DNA of 64,000 bases, taken from contig CM114271.1 of assembly GCA_050084515.1 (NCBI GenBank), positions 25,296,001 through 25,360,000 on the forward strand, written 5' to 3'. The notes beneath the pieces were generated by a model. It worked only from the letters and a program-made list of their open reading frames with translations, was not told where the DNA came from and ran no database searches. Below, piece after piece: positions 1-12,685 of the stretch. The translations under genes and the position numbers were made by a program. Positions within the stretch are counted from its first letter, which is position 1; each line of letters starts with the position of its first letter. Source of the stretch: Blasia pusilla. Taxonomy: Eukaryota > Marchantiophyta > Marchantiopsida > Blasiales.

Positions 1-75
1 GGCAGATCGGCATCTTCTGTCAAAAAGAGCGTTAAGTCGCAGTATAAATCAGGCAAAGGAGGCAGGAGAAGATAG
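1..75 (+). CDS. possible C-terminal end of a protein-coding gene (partial)
   Basis: Frame 1 is open from the first base to a TAG at 73-75 and encodes 24 residues very rich in Lys, Arg, Ser and Gly, ending in GGRRR. Such a basic tail is common at the C-terminus of nucleic-acid-binding or ribosomal proteins, but it is too short to identify. The rest of the gene would lie to the left of the window. The following bases contain no convincing continuation and could be 3' UTR. It could also be a chance open frame. Confidence 0.35.
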   Translation, partial: GRSASSVKKSVKSQYKSGKGGRRR

Positions 76-840
76 AACCTCCTATGCTTAGAATTTGCCT
101 TTGGCTATTGCCTCACTACCGTGGAGCCAAGATACTCGAGGTCCTGACGGTTCTGTACGTCTCCTTACGATTTAACACAACTTCTCGTTCCCGCATTGTG
201 GAGGTGGACAACGAGAAACATCTGTCTCTGCATCGGTACTGGCGCATGTGATTTTTTTGGGATCATGGTAGAGTTTTCAAGTCTCGGGCGCATGTGCAGG
301 GACATAACTGAAATTTGTGAAAGCAGGCACGAAGTTCTACTGATTTGTCACCTAACTGATAAAGTCAGGAAAGACTTCTCGCGCAGGAGTGTTAATGAAG
401 AATGTTTCATTCCATACGCCCCAGTAGTCTACTTCATTTTCATGCTTGCTTTCTTTGCTCTCATCTCAAGAACATTCATTTTCGGGTGCGGCTTACATGG
501 AAACCCTATGCACGGGATCAGGTTAATAGGTCTGGATTCTGCATCTTTTGTATGTTAAATTTCCAATCTGTGTACTACCGTACTCTAGACATAATCTTCT
601 GGAGTTCAATTCGCCTCCCAGTCTTGTATATATGAGCATTTTGGTCGACTGAAGGATGATCAACATTCCTATTACTCTCTAACCTTCCATACAGGGAGAA
701 ACCCTCCAAAAGTCCCTGCACAGTTGTACGAATCGGGTGGGAAGCTATCGGTATTCTATCCCAGATTCTAAATCTTGGTAGAATGAGGCGTGAAATAGTG
801 TAATCACAATCTTCACATGATGTAGGAATGTGTTTCTACG
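76..840. other. no recognisable gene; possible 3' UTR or intergenic DNA
   Basis: Only short overlapping open frames are present (the longest about 120 codons at 196-558, with no recognisable domain). I see no transposon ends, RNA gene or splice-linked coding blocks. Confidence 0.4.
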
Positions 841-846
841 CCGCCG

Positions 847-966
847 GGACCTTGACTCTGAGCGCATAAATAGTTTGTGTCTGGACGTTCGGATTATTTA
901 ATCCCAGGACCTTGACTCTGATCGTAGAAGTAGCTTGTGTCTGGACGTTCGGATTATTTAATCCCT
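847..966. repeat. 60-bp tandem duplication, two copies
   Basis: The phrase ACCTTGACTCTGA recurs exactly 60 bp apart (849 and 909), and the two units share the 3' part TGTCTGGACGTTCGGATTAT with few differences. The copies are 847-906 and 907-966. This is a simple local duplication with no coding consequence visible. Confidence 0.85.
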
Positions 967-1223
967 ATGACGAAACGGACATTGAATTTCTGTTCATAGG
1001 AGGCGAGATTACAATTCTTAAATTGAAGCCTAGAGGTCTCACAGGAATGGTAGCGCAATCCAATCTCTTATCACAGCCTAGTTCTCGAATGTAAGGCGCC
1101 CTTTGAAGATTCTCTTAGGCCATACTCTCCCTACGCAAACAGCCTCCAGCAGACCATATAATTTCTCTCTGTAGAATCGGACAGTTTGGGAATGTATGCA
1201 TGCCTCGGAATTCTCTTAGGCAA

Positions 1224-1271
1224 GGAGTTGAATACTCTAGCTGGTGAAATCCAGCTAGAGTATTCAATTCC
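1224..1271. repeat. near-perfect inverted repeat (hairpin)
   Basis: TTGAATACTCTAGCTGG at 1228-1244 is followed by a 6-base spacer and its exact reverse complement at 1251-1267. Pairing extends outward through one G-T wobble to 1224/1271, giving a 21-bp stem. The loop is very short for a microRNA precursor. It may be a transposon end pair or a recent palindromic duplication. Confidence 0.85.
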
Positions 1272-1431
1272 GCTCCAATTCCGCTCGCCGTTGGCAGTAC
1301 TCGTGTTGGATGTCCTAATCCGAGTTGAGCCTCATATGACATGAGGGGTTCAGGTGTACTGAGTTGTATGTGACACGAGAGGTTCAAGTGGTGCACAAGG
1401 ATATTGTAATGAGGTTGTGCAAATCCAAATG

Positions 1432-1460
1432 GTGGCACAAGGGAGATTGCTACAAGGAGG
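1432..1460 (+). mobile_element. Copia-like polypurine tract and LTR start (candidate)
   Basis: GGCACAAGGGAGAT followed by TGCTACAA resembles the polypurine tract plus TG start of a 3' LTR in plant Ty1/Copia elements, where a purine-rich GGGAGAT precedes TGTT. A near-identical copy lies in the opposite orientation at about 2355-2380. No pol domain remains between them. The call rests on this short motif only. Confidence 0.35.
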
Positions 1461-1577
1461 AGATGGAGCAGTGGCGAAGAAGACCCATCTCTAACGTCAA
1501 TTTCATGAAGGATGCCAACTTGTCCTCGTTGCCACAGAGATGTGTGGGGCTATAGGGAAGAGGATTGACTAGTTCCT

Positions 1578-1627
1578 TACGGATTGTGCCCATCATCTCC
1601 AGTACGGATTGTGCTCATCATCTCCAG
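1578..1627. repeat. 25-bp tandem duplication
   Basis: TACGGATTGTGC plus CATCATCTCCAG is repeated head to tail with a 25-bp period (1578-1602, 1603-1627), with one base difference between copies. Confidence 0.8.
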
Positions 1628-2354
1628 TCGAGAAATGAGTTATCACTACCTCATGTTTTTATTGTAGGCAACGAGTCTCCATAGCTTTGCAGCGTGCCCA
1701 AGCTAATGGTCTTTTGCGGCGGGCTCAGGCTATGGGAGACCTTGACGCTAGAGAGGCCCACTTAGTGGTGGTCACGTCTCTCTAGGTGTTGTTGATATTG
1801 TCTCTGCCGTTGGTGAGTTTAGCCGATAGGGGGATGTTCCTTTTTCTTTTTCGTGGCCAGTTGTGGCCTTCACTTACTTGACTCTTTGAGTGCCTCCTTT
1901 TGTTTTATTGTGGGTGGGTTTTCCATTACCCACTTTTATTGAGACTTCTCACCCAGCCGGGATGCATAAATATGTCCACATATGACCACGGTGAAAGAAC
2001 AAAGATGACATCCCCTTCCAAGCAAAACTCAGTACTAGCACATATAGTATACGTTATGCTTAGAGAAACGTGATTACTATTAAAAAGGGCCTCTAATACT
2101 AATATTTCCTTTGGCATGTTGCAAAGTTATGGAGACTCATTGTCTACAATAATGAATTGTTGTAGTTAATGAAAATCCATTTCTCGAATGGGTGGTAGTG
2201 AACGATAATGCGTTTCTCGAATGGAGATGGTGTAATCCGTGAAGAATGAGTCAAAACCTCTCATCCACAACCCTCATATCTCTATGGCTAGAGGGATGAA
2301 TTGATGTTCTTAGTGAAGTCGACTATAAGGATGGGTTTTCTTCGTCATCGCTAT

Positions 2355-2382
2355 TTGTAACAATCTCCCTTGTGCCACAACA
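2355..2382 (-). mobile_element. Copia-like polypurine tract and LTR start, inverted copy (candidate)
   Basis: On the minus strand the segment reads GGCACAAGGGAGAT then TGTTACAAA, matching the plus-strand copy near 1432-1456. The two face each other about 0.9 kb apart. This would fit two decayed LTR fragments of one family in opposite orientation. Confidence 0.35.
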
Positions 2383-5300
2383 TGTGCTTGCATAGACTCC
2401 CTCGTTGAGCAAAATAGAAATATGGGTCATATACAAAACCATGAAAGTACAAGGAGAAAGAACTTGGGAACAACAAGGCGAAGCTCGGCCATGGACAAAG
2501 ATTTTTTTTTGAGAAATCTCTGAAAAGTTTTCCATCCAATAAAGTTAAGTAATAATCAAATTCGATGGGAAGATATTCCCCCAATAATTAACATGGGTGA
2601 TCAACTCAACATATAATCAAGGTGGTGGTGGGTTCTTGGAAAGGAGAAAATAAGATTGCAATTCTCCACGTTGGCATTGTGTGTTAGCCGTATGTTTTCA
2701 TAAGGGTTTCCAAGACTCTTGGAGTCCCCTCTTTGTACTTCACATAGCTTTGTTGGGATGTTGTTCTTCATTCCAAAACAAATAACCCTTGCCACCTACT
2801 CTGCTTCGAGAAAATTGTGTTACAAACACAACTAAGAGCTCTTGGAGAGGAGACATGTGCTTTTGGATTGATTGTAGAAATCAGATCCTTCTATAGTAAT
2901 TAAAAACTCTAATTACGTAGAATAGAATAGAAGAGGAAGCTCAAGTTATTGATGATGTTGTTGTGGATACCACTCTCAAGAGCTAGGATTCTAAGGTCAA
3001 GTTCCACTTCTTGAAACTCAACAATTCGAGTAATGCAGCCAACTTATGGACGTTGGATTCAACTAGCATGGCAGGATCGACTTGGTTCGTGAGAACATCC
3101 CAAGTGGGTAATGACATAAGCAAGCGTAAGAGGACTCTTATGGGGATTGTGAAAGAATTCAAGTGATTGGTTGCCAAATGGAAGGAGGATGTTGACTTAG
3201 GTGGAGGAGAGTCTTACCAAGGTCTATCGAATCAGGAAAATTAAGCCATATCTGTAACTACCTGCGATATTTAGCATGTTGTTAAGGTCGTTGATCTATG
3301 AAGGAAACTTAAGATTTAAAAGTTTATTCAGCTCAAGTTATAATTTACAGTAATGCATTGGATGTTGGGAACATAAGGAACAAATGATTAATGGTATGTT
3401 ACATTTGTCAATGTATGAGACACACATGGTGCCAATGGTGATAATTTAGTACTTGAAGTAGATGGGGCTCTTTTGGGAGAAGTTCAGATCGTGTAGCACT
3501 TTACTGTGGTTTATAATCTTTGGCTCTTGAATGTTGTTGTAAGAGTTCAATTTGATCAATGGGGGCAGGAATTTGGAGGTAGGTGTATTTACCAAACATC
3601 TTCTAACCAACATATGCTCAGTGCTATATACTCAACATTAGTACTCAAGAGAACTACAAACTTTTGTCTCTTAGAAGACCAGCTAGTTGCGCCTTGAGTG
3701 TAGATGAAACAATTGCATGAAGTGGATATATTGGACTCTAGGTTTCCTCCCCACTCAATACTTGAATGAAGAGGTGGGTGAAGAGAGTAGTTGAATTTGA
3801 GATAATGATGTGACTAGGACCTCGAATTATCTCGTAATCAACACACCTTAGGATGCACTAGTTAACACATTTATGAATTTTGGGAGTGACTTATTATGAG
3901 GTTTGGCATATATCCATGTTTCACATTGCTCTGTCACTCTATTTGTTAAGGATATTATTTGATTTTTCTCTACGCCTTTGAGGGGCAAACTTCTACCAAG
4001 AAAAAACTTCAATAATAAATCTTCACTACAAGAGTTCTTATTGTCACGTCTTATTTGCAACATAGTTAGAAAAAATTGGAAATGTTGAGAGTCACACCTT
4101 TACAAAGAAATTGCATGTAATGAGTAATTTGTGAGTCAAAGGGAATTTTTGGTTGCATATTGTTCATAAGGCACTCGCATATGAACCTTCACTTTGCGAG
4201 TGCTAAACACAAAATTGAAGATAGTACACTATAATGCACTTAAGATATTTCCAAAAAACTCACTAATTCCCTAAGGGAATATCCTTATTTACAACCACTT
4301 TCCAAGTAGAGTGTTACTCTAATACAAGTTCTAATCACAAAATAATTTCCGATTGCTCGCAAGTAATCTCTAGACTTTTGAATAATTTTCCCAATAAAAG
4401 GAACATGCAAAATTTTATTTTTATTTTATAGTAGGATCCATTGCAATCATTTATAGTAGACATGCAAGCACTCCGACCTTGTTTTGCCAAGGTATCCCTT
4501 CTAGGCTCCTACTTTTGGCCCTCAACCAAAATTTTCATCTTGACTATTTAAAATTTTGCTTTTGGATTTATCCACCCTTGTCCTACCTTCCACTCAGAGA
4601 AAAAAGTGCAAGCCTCACATCTTGCTATCCATATCAGTCCTAGGGATGGACTAGTCTATTTTTGTGCAACTATGATAATGAATCTTTTCTCTATTAACCT
4701 TTTTGTCAAAATTATAAGACAACAATTATAGAATAGGCATTAAATTAACACATTCATGATTTCATCTATTTTGTGCCCAAGATATTCATTGTCTTCATAG
4801 ATTCCCTACTAGCTCCCTAGTCTCGTGACTACCAAGTGTAAGTTCTTCCTTAGTGTTTCCACCAAGTTTCATTCTTCTGTCCCATACAATCATAATTAGT
4901 CTTCAAATTTTATACTAGGGTCCAATAATTGGCTATTTATGAAATATATCTATTGCCCCTAGTTCATTTGAGGCTACAAACTTCCCCATTTGAGGTTGCA
5001 ACCTTCCTCCCAAAGGTTCCACTTTTAAAAGAAAATATGGTTGACACTAGCCCATTCACTAGGCCACATATGGTACCATCCATAAAAAATACATCATCTT
5101 TACCAATATCATTCGGAAACAAGAAAGATGGTATATAGAAAAGCATGTCTTTCAACCATTATTTTGACATGTTTAGGGAATTTTAATAAACCAAAGTCAA
5201 AAATCTTTCTTCGCCATATTGCCTAGTGCACATACAATTTTTGCATGCCAATGTGTAACATATGGGGCACAAGAGCCCCACATTACCAAACTATTTGTGT

Positions 5301-5670
5301 GTACAATTTTTCTCCTTATTTCCAAAATTTTCACATCATCCATTAATGTATATAGACTTACCTTACTTTCAATCGTGTTGCATTCAATAGACGAGATGGA
5401 TGCTGAGGAAAAAAATTTCATTGCTATGGATATGGCACATGTCTTTGGGGATGAGACATCTTCAAGAAAACTTTGAGGTATGGCAAGAAGGAGGAGATCA
5501 AGGCTTAGGGTTGAAATCTCAAACTTAGATTCCAAATCTTGTAAGCCTCATAACCAAATGAGTGTTATACAAAACATTAGAACACGAGTAGAATTACATT
5601 ATGACAGAAAGGCATTGGAATCTTAAAAAGGAAGTGTGAGCCCAAATGGACATCTCATGCATCTCAAATT
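2383..5670. other. AT-rich intergenic DNA, no supported gene
   Basis: Short open frames occur on both strands (for example 3848-4063 minus and 5197-5535 minus). None shows a known domain, splice-linked continuation or transposon ends. It is probably old decayed repeat sequence. Confidence 0.5.
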
Positions 5671-5679
5671 ATGAATATT

Positions 5680-6052
<373 letters not shown>

Positions 6053-6257
6053 TAAATATTGTGATCTAGAAGAGCATGACCAGACATGGGGTAGAACTTG
6101 AGGAGTGGTTCCGTCCCACACGATTGAACTACAACCTACCTTGAAATTTGGCAGAGTGTTTGGTATTTCGCTAAGTTTGAGGTCATGATAGTGAGACCCA
6201 AGATTATTTGATTATGGTAACTTTGGGAAGCTTTCAATGAGCTTAGCTTTTAACGAG

Positions 6258-6930
6258 CATGGTTGCGTAAAAATGGACAAGTCCATCCAATAGATATGGA
6301 TGTTCAAGTCCAAATATGTCCACGGACATGGATTGTAAGAGGTGGGGCCCACACGTTTTACTCGTAATGGGAGGGAGGACAAGGGCGGGTGAGATAGCAA
6401 GGGGGGAGGTAGTGGAGGTGGGAGGAGGAAGCAACGGTTTCATACGGAAAAAGTATGTGTCCGTGGACTTATGTTTGTTCCTAAGATGGACATGTTTGTG
6501 TAGGCTCAGTTTCCCACAACCCGCACCTAGGTCCGCAAGAACCCAACTTGCATATAGATCCACGCTTGAGTCTTGACTAGTCCGCCACCTAGTCCAACAA
6601 CTCGTCGCTCATTCTTGCCACCCATTTTATAGCCCACATTGAGACCGCGCCTAACTCGTAGAGGCTTGCACCAATCCACATAGGGCCTACATCAAGCTTG
6701 TACAAGGCTCATACTAGGCTGGCTGTGGGTCTTGCGTGGGCCTAACACGGCCGGTGTGGGCTAGACAGGCTTGCAGCCTGTACACTTGTTTGATCTTTGT
6801 CTACCTCCTTTAATCCTCGCTCACACGTGTTCTTGGATCTCGAGCTTGCACTAGCGACTAGGATACCCAAAAAACCGAGGCAGGGCATGTCCGTCCCATG
6901 GACGGAAAAGTCCATTTCCATGCAACCTTG
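6258..6930. mobile_element. non-autonomous hAT-like element (CAAGGTTGCA family)
   Basis: The left end CATGGTTGCGTAAAAATGG and the right end, reverse-complemented CAAGGTTGCATGGAAATGG, are clear family termini in inverted orientation. The interior holds GTGGGGCCCACA and a degenerate run of GCCCGCA/GGCTT-like words. No target duplication is visible. A second family-like right end follows at 7137, so the locus may be two nested or fused copies. Confidence 0.6.
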
Positions 6931-7108
6931 CGGACAAATGCAGAATATGAAGGTGAGTGTGGAGACGAGAAAGAGGAAGAGGTGGGCTTCATATGGACAA
7001 GTCTTTCTATAGAGGGACGTAAGTCCAAGGACATGGGCATATTCATTGTGTCCACAAGCAACCGTGGTCCATCCATAAGACAGATGTAAGTTCAAGAACA
7101 AGTTCACG

Positions 7109-7137
7109 GACATGAACTTTCTCCATATGTAACCTTG
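7109..7137. mobile_element. additional terminus of the CAAGGTTGCA family
   Basis: The reverse complement of the segment ending at 7137 reads CAAGGTTACATATGGAGAAA, a family end. The partner is not clear. It may belong with 6258, with the element ending at 6930 being internal. Confidence 0.45.
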
Positions 7138-9408
7138 TTTATAATTTACTTCTGATATTATCATTACCTTTAAATAAACATTTACCGTACGGATGTAACC
7201 ATAATTTATAAAATATGATGTGAGTCATGTGACGAAATAGGTTTCACAATTCATGTAAAATACGAAAGTTAAAGTACAATGACTATCAGATGAGTATGAA
7301 GATTTTTCATTTTAAGTACAAGTTATATTATTTGACTTAAAATAGAAAGTGAAAGGTGTATTTATTTTAATAATCTTTCAAGCCATTGATTCTTTCTAAC
7401 TATTGGATGGCTCTAAGACTTTGGACACTTCCAAATTAATGGTTTGCATTTTGTAAATTATTCAGATCTTTCAATAAATTTTTGAACATAATTAAGCAAA
7501 ATATTTTTGCATCTTATAATTATTTCTTTTGGACATCAAATTCTCTACCTTAAAAAATTAAGTAGCATACTTCCGTTCCATTGATATAGGCTCTTATCTT
7601 TTTCCAAAAGTTTAAATTGAGAATGATGAACTTCTTACTTAAATCATGACGTTCCAACTCACAATGATAATTTATGGTACAAATATATTAGTTTTCATGA
7701 GCTCTTATGTTATAATGTTTTTTCCTACAATTTTAAGACTTTCAAACTTTGCAGAATGCATAAAAAGACTTCTTTGGATTTCATGAAGGAAAATGATACA
7801 AATCTTTTAACCAATTCTCCAAAATATTATAAAAAACTAAATTTTAATGTCCAAAAGTGTCAAAATTTGAATACTCTACAATTTGAATAAACAAGTCTAC
7901 CTAGTCTTTGTCCATTTATGTAGGCCATAAGTTGTTAAAAACATGTAATCATAATTATCAATTTAAAAGTAAATTATATCCTTTAAAATAGTAAGATTAA
8001 ATTCCTACCCTTGATTTATTATTGTGTGGAATCTTTTAATAAAATTTGGCTTCAATTTTTTTGTTCAAATGACTGGATTGATCTGAAAATTTCAAAATTT
8101 TCGAAAAATATAAAGATTATGAAAATTTTAATAAGTCTCACAAATTCACCACTATTCTTACTTGTTTATATATAAGATTTTAGTTGTTGTGGATGTGGAA
8201 CTCTATTTTATAAAAAACTACTTCTTCTTTGGAATCCTTCCATGCAAGCCCTTATTATTGGTGAAGTGAATTTTAGACTGAAGAAATATCCTCCAAGAAC
8301 CATGCTTATATTTGAATTCCATTCAAAATTTCATGCAATAAAAATTTCTTTTAATAAAATTTGGAAAAATCCCTATATCCAACCACTGCGTATATTTTAA
8401 ATTTTATAAGACCCAAAAAATATCTGTTTGGATTATCCAAAGGGTTTAGACTTGTATTTCTCAAAATCTAAGTAACTTTTATTCTAGATGTGAATCCCAA
8501 TTTCATTAAAAAAAACCTACATACTCCTAATCCATCAATTTTTAAAGAATCTGAATATAAAATAGGGTTTAAGAAAGGAGAAATGCACAAGGATGTGTGA
8601 TATCTATGTATACACTTAATATATGAATAGTTAACGAAGAATAGGTTGTGGGTTATTGGTAAGAAGATTCATTTCCGAATCAATGATGCAGGTTTGGAGG
8701 ACGGATGGCAGATTGAATGAAGATAAATTGCAAGCATATAGATCTTTGAATGGAAAGATAGTAGTGGGATATGTTAGAAAACAAAGAAATGATGGATAAA
8801 AAGTTGACGATGAAAGGAAGGATTTACCATTTAGTGGATGTCATCTAAAGGATGTGGAAATCATGAAAATATGAATCATATTTTTCCTTCCATGTATGTC
8901 ATCAAACAATGCTAGTTATCTCAATCATTTAGAAAATGTAATTTGGCTTTTGTATTTCTATGACCAATCAATCATTTTACCTCATGAAATGTGATATATG
9001 ATATTAAGATTGTAAGTAGGTAGGGAAGATAGTATCAAGGCATAGATGGATCCTTAAAAATACTTATTTTAGAAGTTGATTGTGACTTGCTAGTTGTGAG
9101 ATGCACATATGCACCATTTCCTTAAGAGTTTGGTGATACTTAGAGGATCTTGTGAAGAGTTAGTTTATAGAAAATACAAAGTGTAATCCAAGTTGATAGT
9201 AAATTGTTGTTGTAGTGATAAACAATGCACACATGCTATCATGGATTGTACTGATTTCTAGAGAATTCCATATTGGACGTATCATGACGATTCATTATGG
9301 AGTATGTGAATGGAATGGAATTCAAATATCCAAATTAAAATTAAGGTTTGATATAATCATCAAGGTATCTGGAAATAACACATTGATTCAAGTAGTGTGT
9401 CCCCTTCA
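7138..9408. other. very AT-rich intergenic DNA, nothing recognised
   Basis: There is no open frame of note, no RNA gene, and no terminal repeats beyond those listed at each side. Confidence 0.55.
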
Positions 9409-9715
9409 CAAGCTTGCACATGAATTAAGTCCATGTTTGTTGACTTGTTCATATGTAGAGACTTCTGTTTGTCCTATGGAAGGACTCGTTCATGTGAGCC
9501 ACATGTATATGCCCCCTATTTCTCCCTATCTACCCCACTTTCCTACCACTTCCTCCCTCCACTCCCATTCCCTCTTCCCTTGCTTCACTGTCTGTCCTCG
9601 CTCCACCTCCCATCACGAGCAATTAATGTAGGGCCCACCTCTTGCAATTCACGCTTAAGACCTTGTTTTCCCATGTCCTTTCTATAGATGGAGTTTTCTG
9701 TTTTATGCAACCATG
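9409..9715. mobile_element. non-autonomous hAT-like element (CAAGGTTGCA family)
   Basis: The left end is CAAGCTTGCACATGAA and the right end, reverse-complemented, is CATGGTTGCATAAAACAG. The flanks CCCCTTCA (9401-9408) and CCTCTTCA (9716-9723) match at 7 of 8, an 8-bp target duplication. At 307 bp it is the shortest member here. It has the inverted form of the family's GTGGGCCC core, so its orientation is opposite to the 5.7-kb copy. Confidence 0.75.
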
Positions 9716-9961
9716 CCTCTTCAACCTTGTAAGAGATTATTGTATGTCTGTTGCTCGTGGTTGATCCACTCTTTTCCATAGGATTTCCAACGAGTGTCAA
9801 ATCTCATCTCAAAAGTTTCCTCCAAATAACGATATTACATTTCTTAGATTTTGGATTTTTTGACACCTAAGACTTCCAATTGGTAACATCCTCAGTAGTT
9901 GCCAACATAAGCGCCCATAGAAGGACATAATTACAATGATCAAATTTGAAGCGATAGATCA

Positions 9962-10411
9962 TCTATATTAAATCCCTAACATACTCCCTCCATTTCCAAA
10001 ATCCCTTTCTATCCTTGATCAATTCGTGGGATTATAGTTGGAGGTTGGATCAACCCATACATTGGATCCTCATCCATCTCTCGGATGTACATTCCTTGCC
10101 AATGGACATCTCACTATTGGGTAGATTGGATCAACATCGGATGAACGCCATTCATTGGGTGATTGAAGCTTGGCCATATCAAAACAATTGAGTAATATAC
10201 TTTTTGTGGCTTGGGAGACCCAAAATCTTGGCTGGTTTCAAGGAATGATGATGGTGTGGATCCTGCAATAATTGCAACATCATTTTATGATCTCTTTTTG
10301 GATTGGTCCTTAACCTTATGAGGATTACTTTATTTCAAATTTGATATATTCCAATTTCTTTTTACTATTTCTTAAAGGTGCATCGCACTGGCATTCTTAA
10401 TTTCTTACTAG
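9962..10411 (+). mobile_element. candidate non-autonomous Helitron
   Basis: It begins A|TCTATATTAAATCCC and ends with a GTGC-ATC-GCAC hairpin word followed by CTAG|T, the Helitron pattern of 5' TC, 3' hairpin, CTRR and insertion between A and T. The hairpin core GTGCATCGCAC is the same as in the better-supported Helitrons at 21.3 and 53.3 kb. The hairpin is eroded and lies about 18 bases from CTAG, farther than usual, so this is a moderate call. Confidence 0.5.
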
Positions 10412-10774
10412 TTTTTATGATATTCTAACGTTCTAAAATTTTAATTTAATTTCTTAACATTCTTATCTAAGATATTTTTGAACAAATTAATTCTGAAGTT
10501 TTTTTCGTTGGAAATCATACTATTAAATTATTGATTAAATCATGTTCCTTTTATTATGTCATAATATTCTTTATACTAAATTGAGATTGAAACATTTTTT
10601 CAGCCATCTATGTAAGCTTCTAAAGTGTCACTCATGTTTATTAATATATAAAATTTTCTCAATTCAAAATTTAAATTTCCTTTTTAAAAAGTTCATTCAA
10701 AAACATTCTTGCATAATTTTACTTTTCACGTTCAGTTTGAAGGTAAAGTAAATTCATCCTTTGGGAAAAGAAAG

Positions 10775-12685
10775 AGATTATCTATTTTTCATTTTATCCA
10801 AGTATGTCATCTTAATATGAAATTTATGATATAGCATTATCCAGACATAACTTAGTTTTGTAAACAATGAAAATGGAGTTGTGATCAAAATCCCAAAAAT
10901 AGATAGATGTTCTTGGACCTATCCGATTAAATCTTCTAGCGAAAAAGAGCATGTCAATTTTTTTTATCTTGCTCAAGTATGTGATCTTGACTAAAATTCA
11001 TGCTAGTATATAATCAAAGTGTACCTCACTTTTTTGCAAAATGTCAATGACAATGGAATTGTGACCAAAACCCCACAAATAGATAAGTCATTTTGGAGTG
11101 GCATGCATTACACCTTGTAGGGAAATAGGGTATGTTCATTTTTCATCTTGTTCAAGTATGTCATCTTCATATGAAATTTTGGATATTTCATTATCCAATT
11201 GTAGATAAACTTAATGCAAAATTTCAATGAAAATAGAGTTGATACCAAAAGTCGAAAAATAGGTTAGTGTTTTTGGACCTACGCAATTAAACTTCCTAAG
11301 GAAAGAGGATGTGTACAATTTTTCATCTTATTCAAGTACGTCATCTTCATCTGAAATTTGGAACACTTGATCATTCAAGTGTATCTGAGCTTCTTGAAAA
11401 ATTTCAATGAAAATGGAGCGGTGACCAAAATCCCAAAAATCGAATTTATTTGGATCTATGCGATTAAACCTTTTAAGGAAATAGGATATATACATTTTTC
11501 ATCTTGCTCAAATGTATGATCTTAACCTTAATTTTGGGCCACTTGATCATTCAATTATTTCTCAACTTCAAGAAAAATTTCAATGAGTATTAATTCTCAC
11601 TAACAACCCAAAAATATAAAAGTGTTTTTGGACCCATGGGATTAAATCTTCTAAGAAGAGTACGTCCATTTTTCATCTAGTTAAAGTGTGTGATCTTGAT
11701 CCAAAATTTGGGCCCCTTGATTATCCAAGCATATCTAGGCTTCATTGAAAATTTCAATGAAAATAAATATGTTGCCAAAATTAAAAAATAAAGAAGTTTT
11801 TTTTACTCGTGTTATTCAACCTTGTAAGTAAAGAGAGTGTATCAATTTTTCATCTCGTTTGGGTATGTAAACTTGATGTGAAATTTAGGCCACTTGATCC
11901 TCCAAGTGTGTCTAAGCTTACTACGAAATTTCAATAAAAACATAGTTGTGACAAAACCCCAAAAGAGATAAGTGTTTTTTGAACCGTACGATTAAACCTT
12001 GTAAGGAAAGAAGATCATCTTGTTCACGTATGTGAAATTGATCCAAAATTTGGACCACTTGATCGTATAAATGTATCGTAATGTCCTAAAATGAAAATGG
12101 AGTTGTGATTAAAACCTAAAAAATATAGAAGTCTTTTAAGATTTACATTATTAAACCTTCCAAGGAAAGACGACGTGTCCATTTTTCATTTTGTTCACGT
12201 ATGTGATCGTGATATGAAATTTGGGATACGTGATCATTCAAGTGTATCTAAGCTTTTTGCAAAATTTCAATGAAAATGGAGCTATGACCAAAAGTCAGAA
12301 AATAGATAAATAGTTTTGGACCCAATTTAATTGAACCTTATAACAAAGAGGATGTGTCCATTTTCAGCTTGTCCAAGTATGTGATCTTGATCTGAAAATT
12401 TGCCGTAATTCATTCCACAATTATATTTTAATTTCCTATAACATTTCTATGTAAATGAAGTTGTGATCAAAATCCCAAAACTAGAGAAGTATTTTTGGAC
12501 CTACGCAATTAATTTTTTTGAGGAAAGAGTATATGTCCATTTTTCATGTAGTTCAAGTATGTGATCTTCATCTGAAATTTTGGCTACTTCATCCTCCAAG
12601 TGTATCTAAGCTCCGTACAAATTTTCAACGAAAATAGAGTTGTAACCAAAATTCTGAAGAGAAATAAAAAGATATAGGTGTCTTT
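10775..12685. repeat. satellite array, about 11 monomers of about 180 bp
   Basis: The phrase TTTCAATGAAAATGGAGTTGTGACC, in variants, recurs at 10865, 11045, 11225, 11405, 11581, 11755, 11932, 12089, 12268, 12446 and 12626. The spacings are 180, 180, 180, 176, 174, 177, 157, 179, 178 and 180. Each monomer also carries CCATTTTTCATCTTG and a GTGATCTTGAT word in the same order. The monomers are diverged from one another, so the array is old. The length is that of typical plant satellites (nucleosomal repeat length). No coding function. Confidence 0.95.

Noticed and set aside
1224-1271. Hairpin as a microRNA precursor
   Set aside because: A six-base loop and 21-bp stem is too short for a plant precursor.
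10775-12685. CRISPR-like or coding repeat array
   Set aside because: The monomers are about 180 bp, diverged over their whole length with no conserved-repeat/unique-spacer pattern, and contain stops in all frames.
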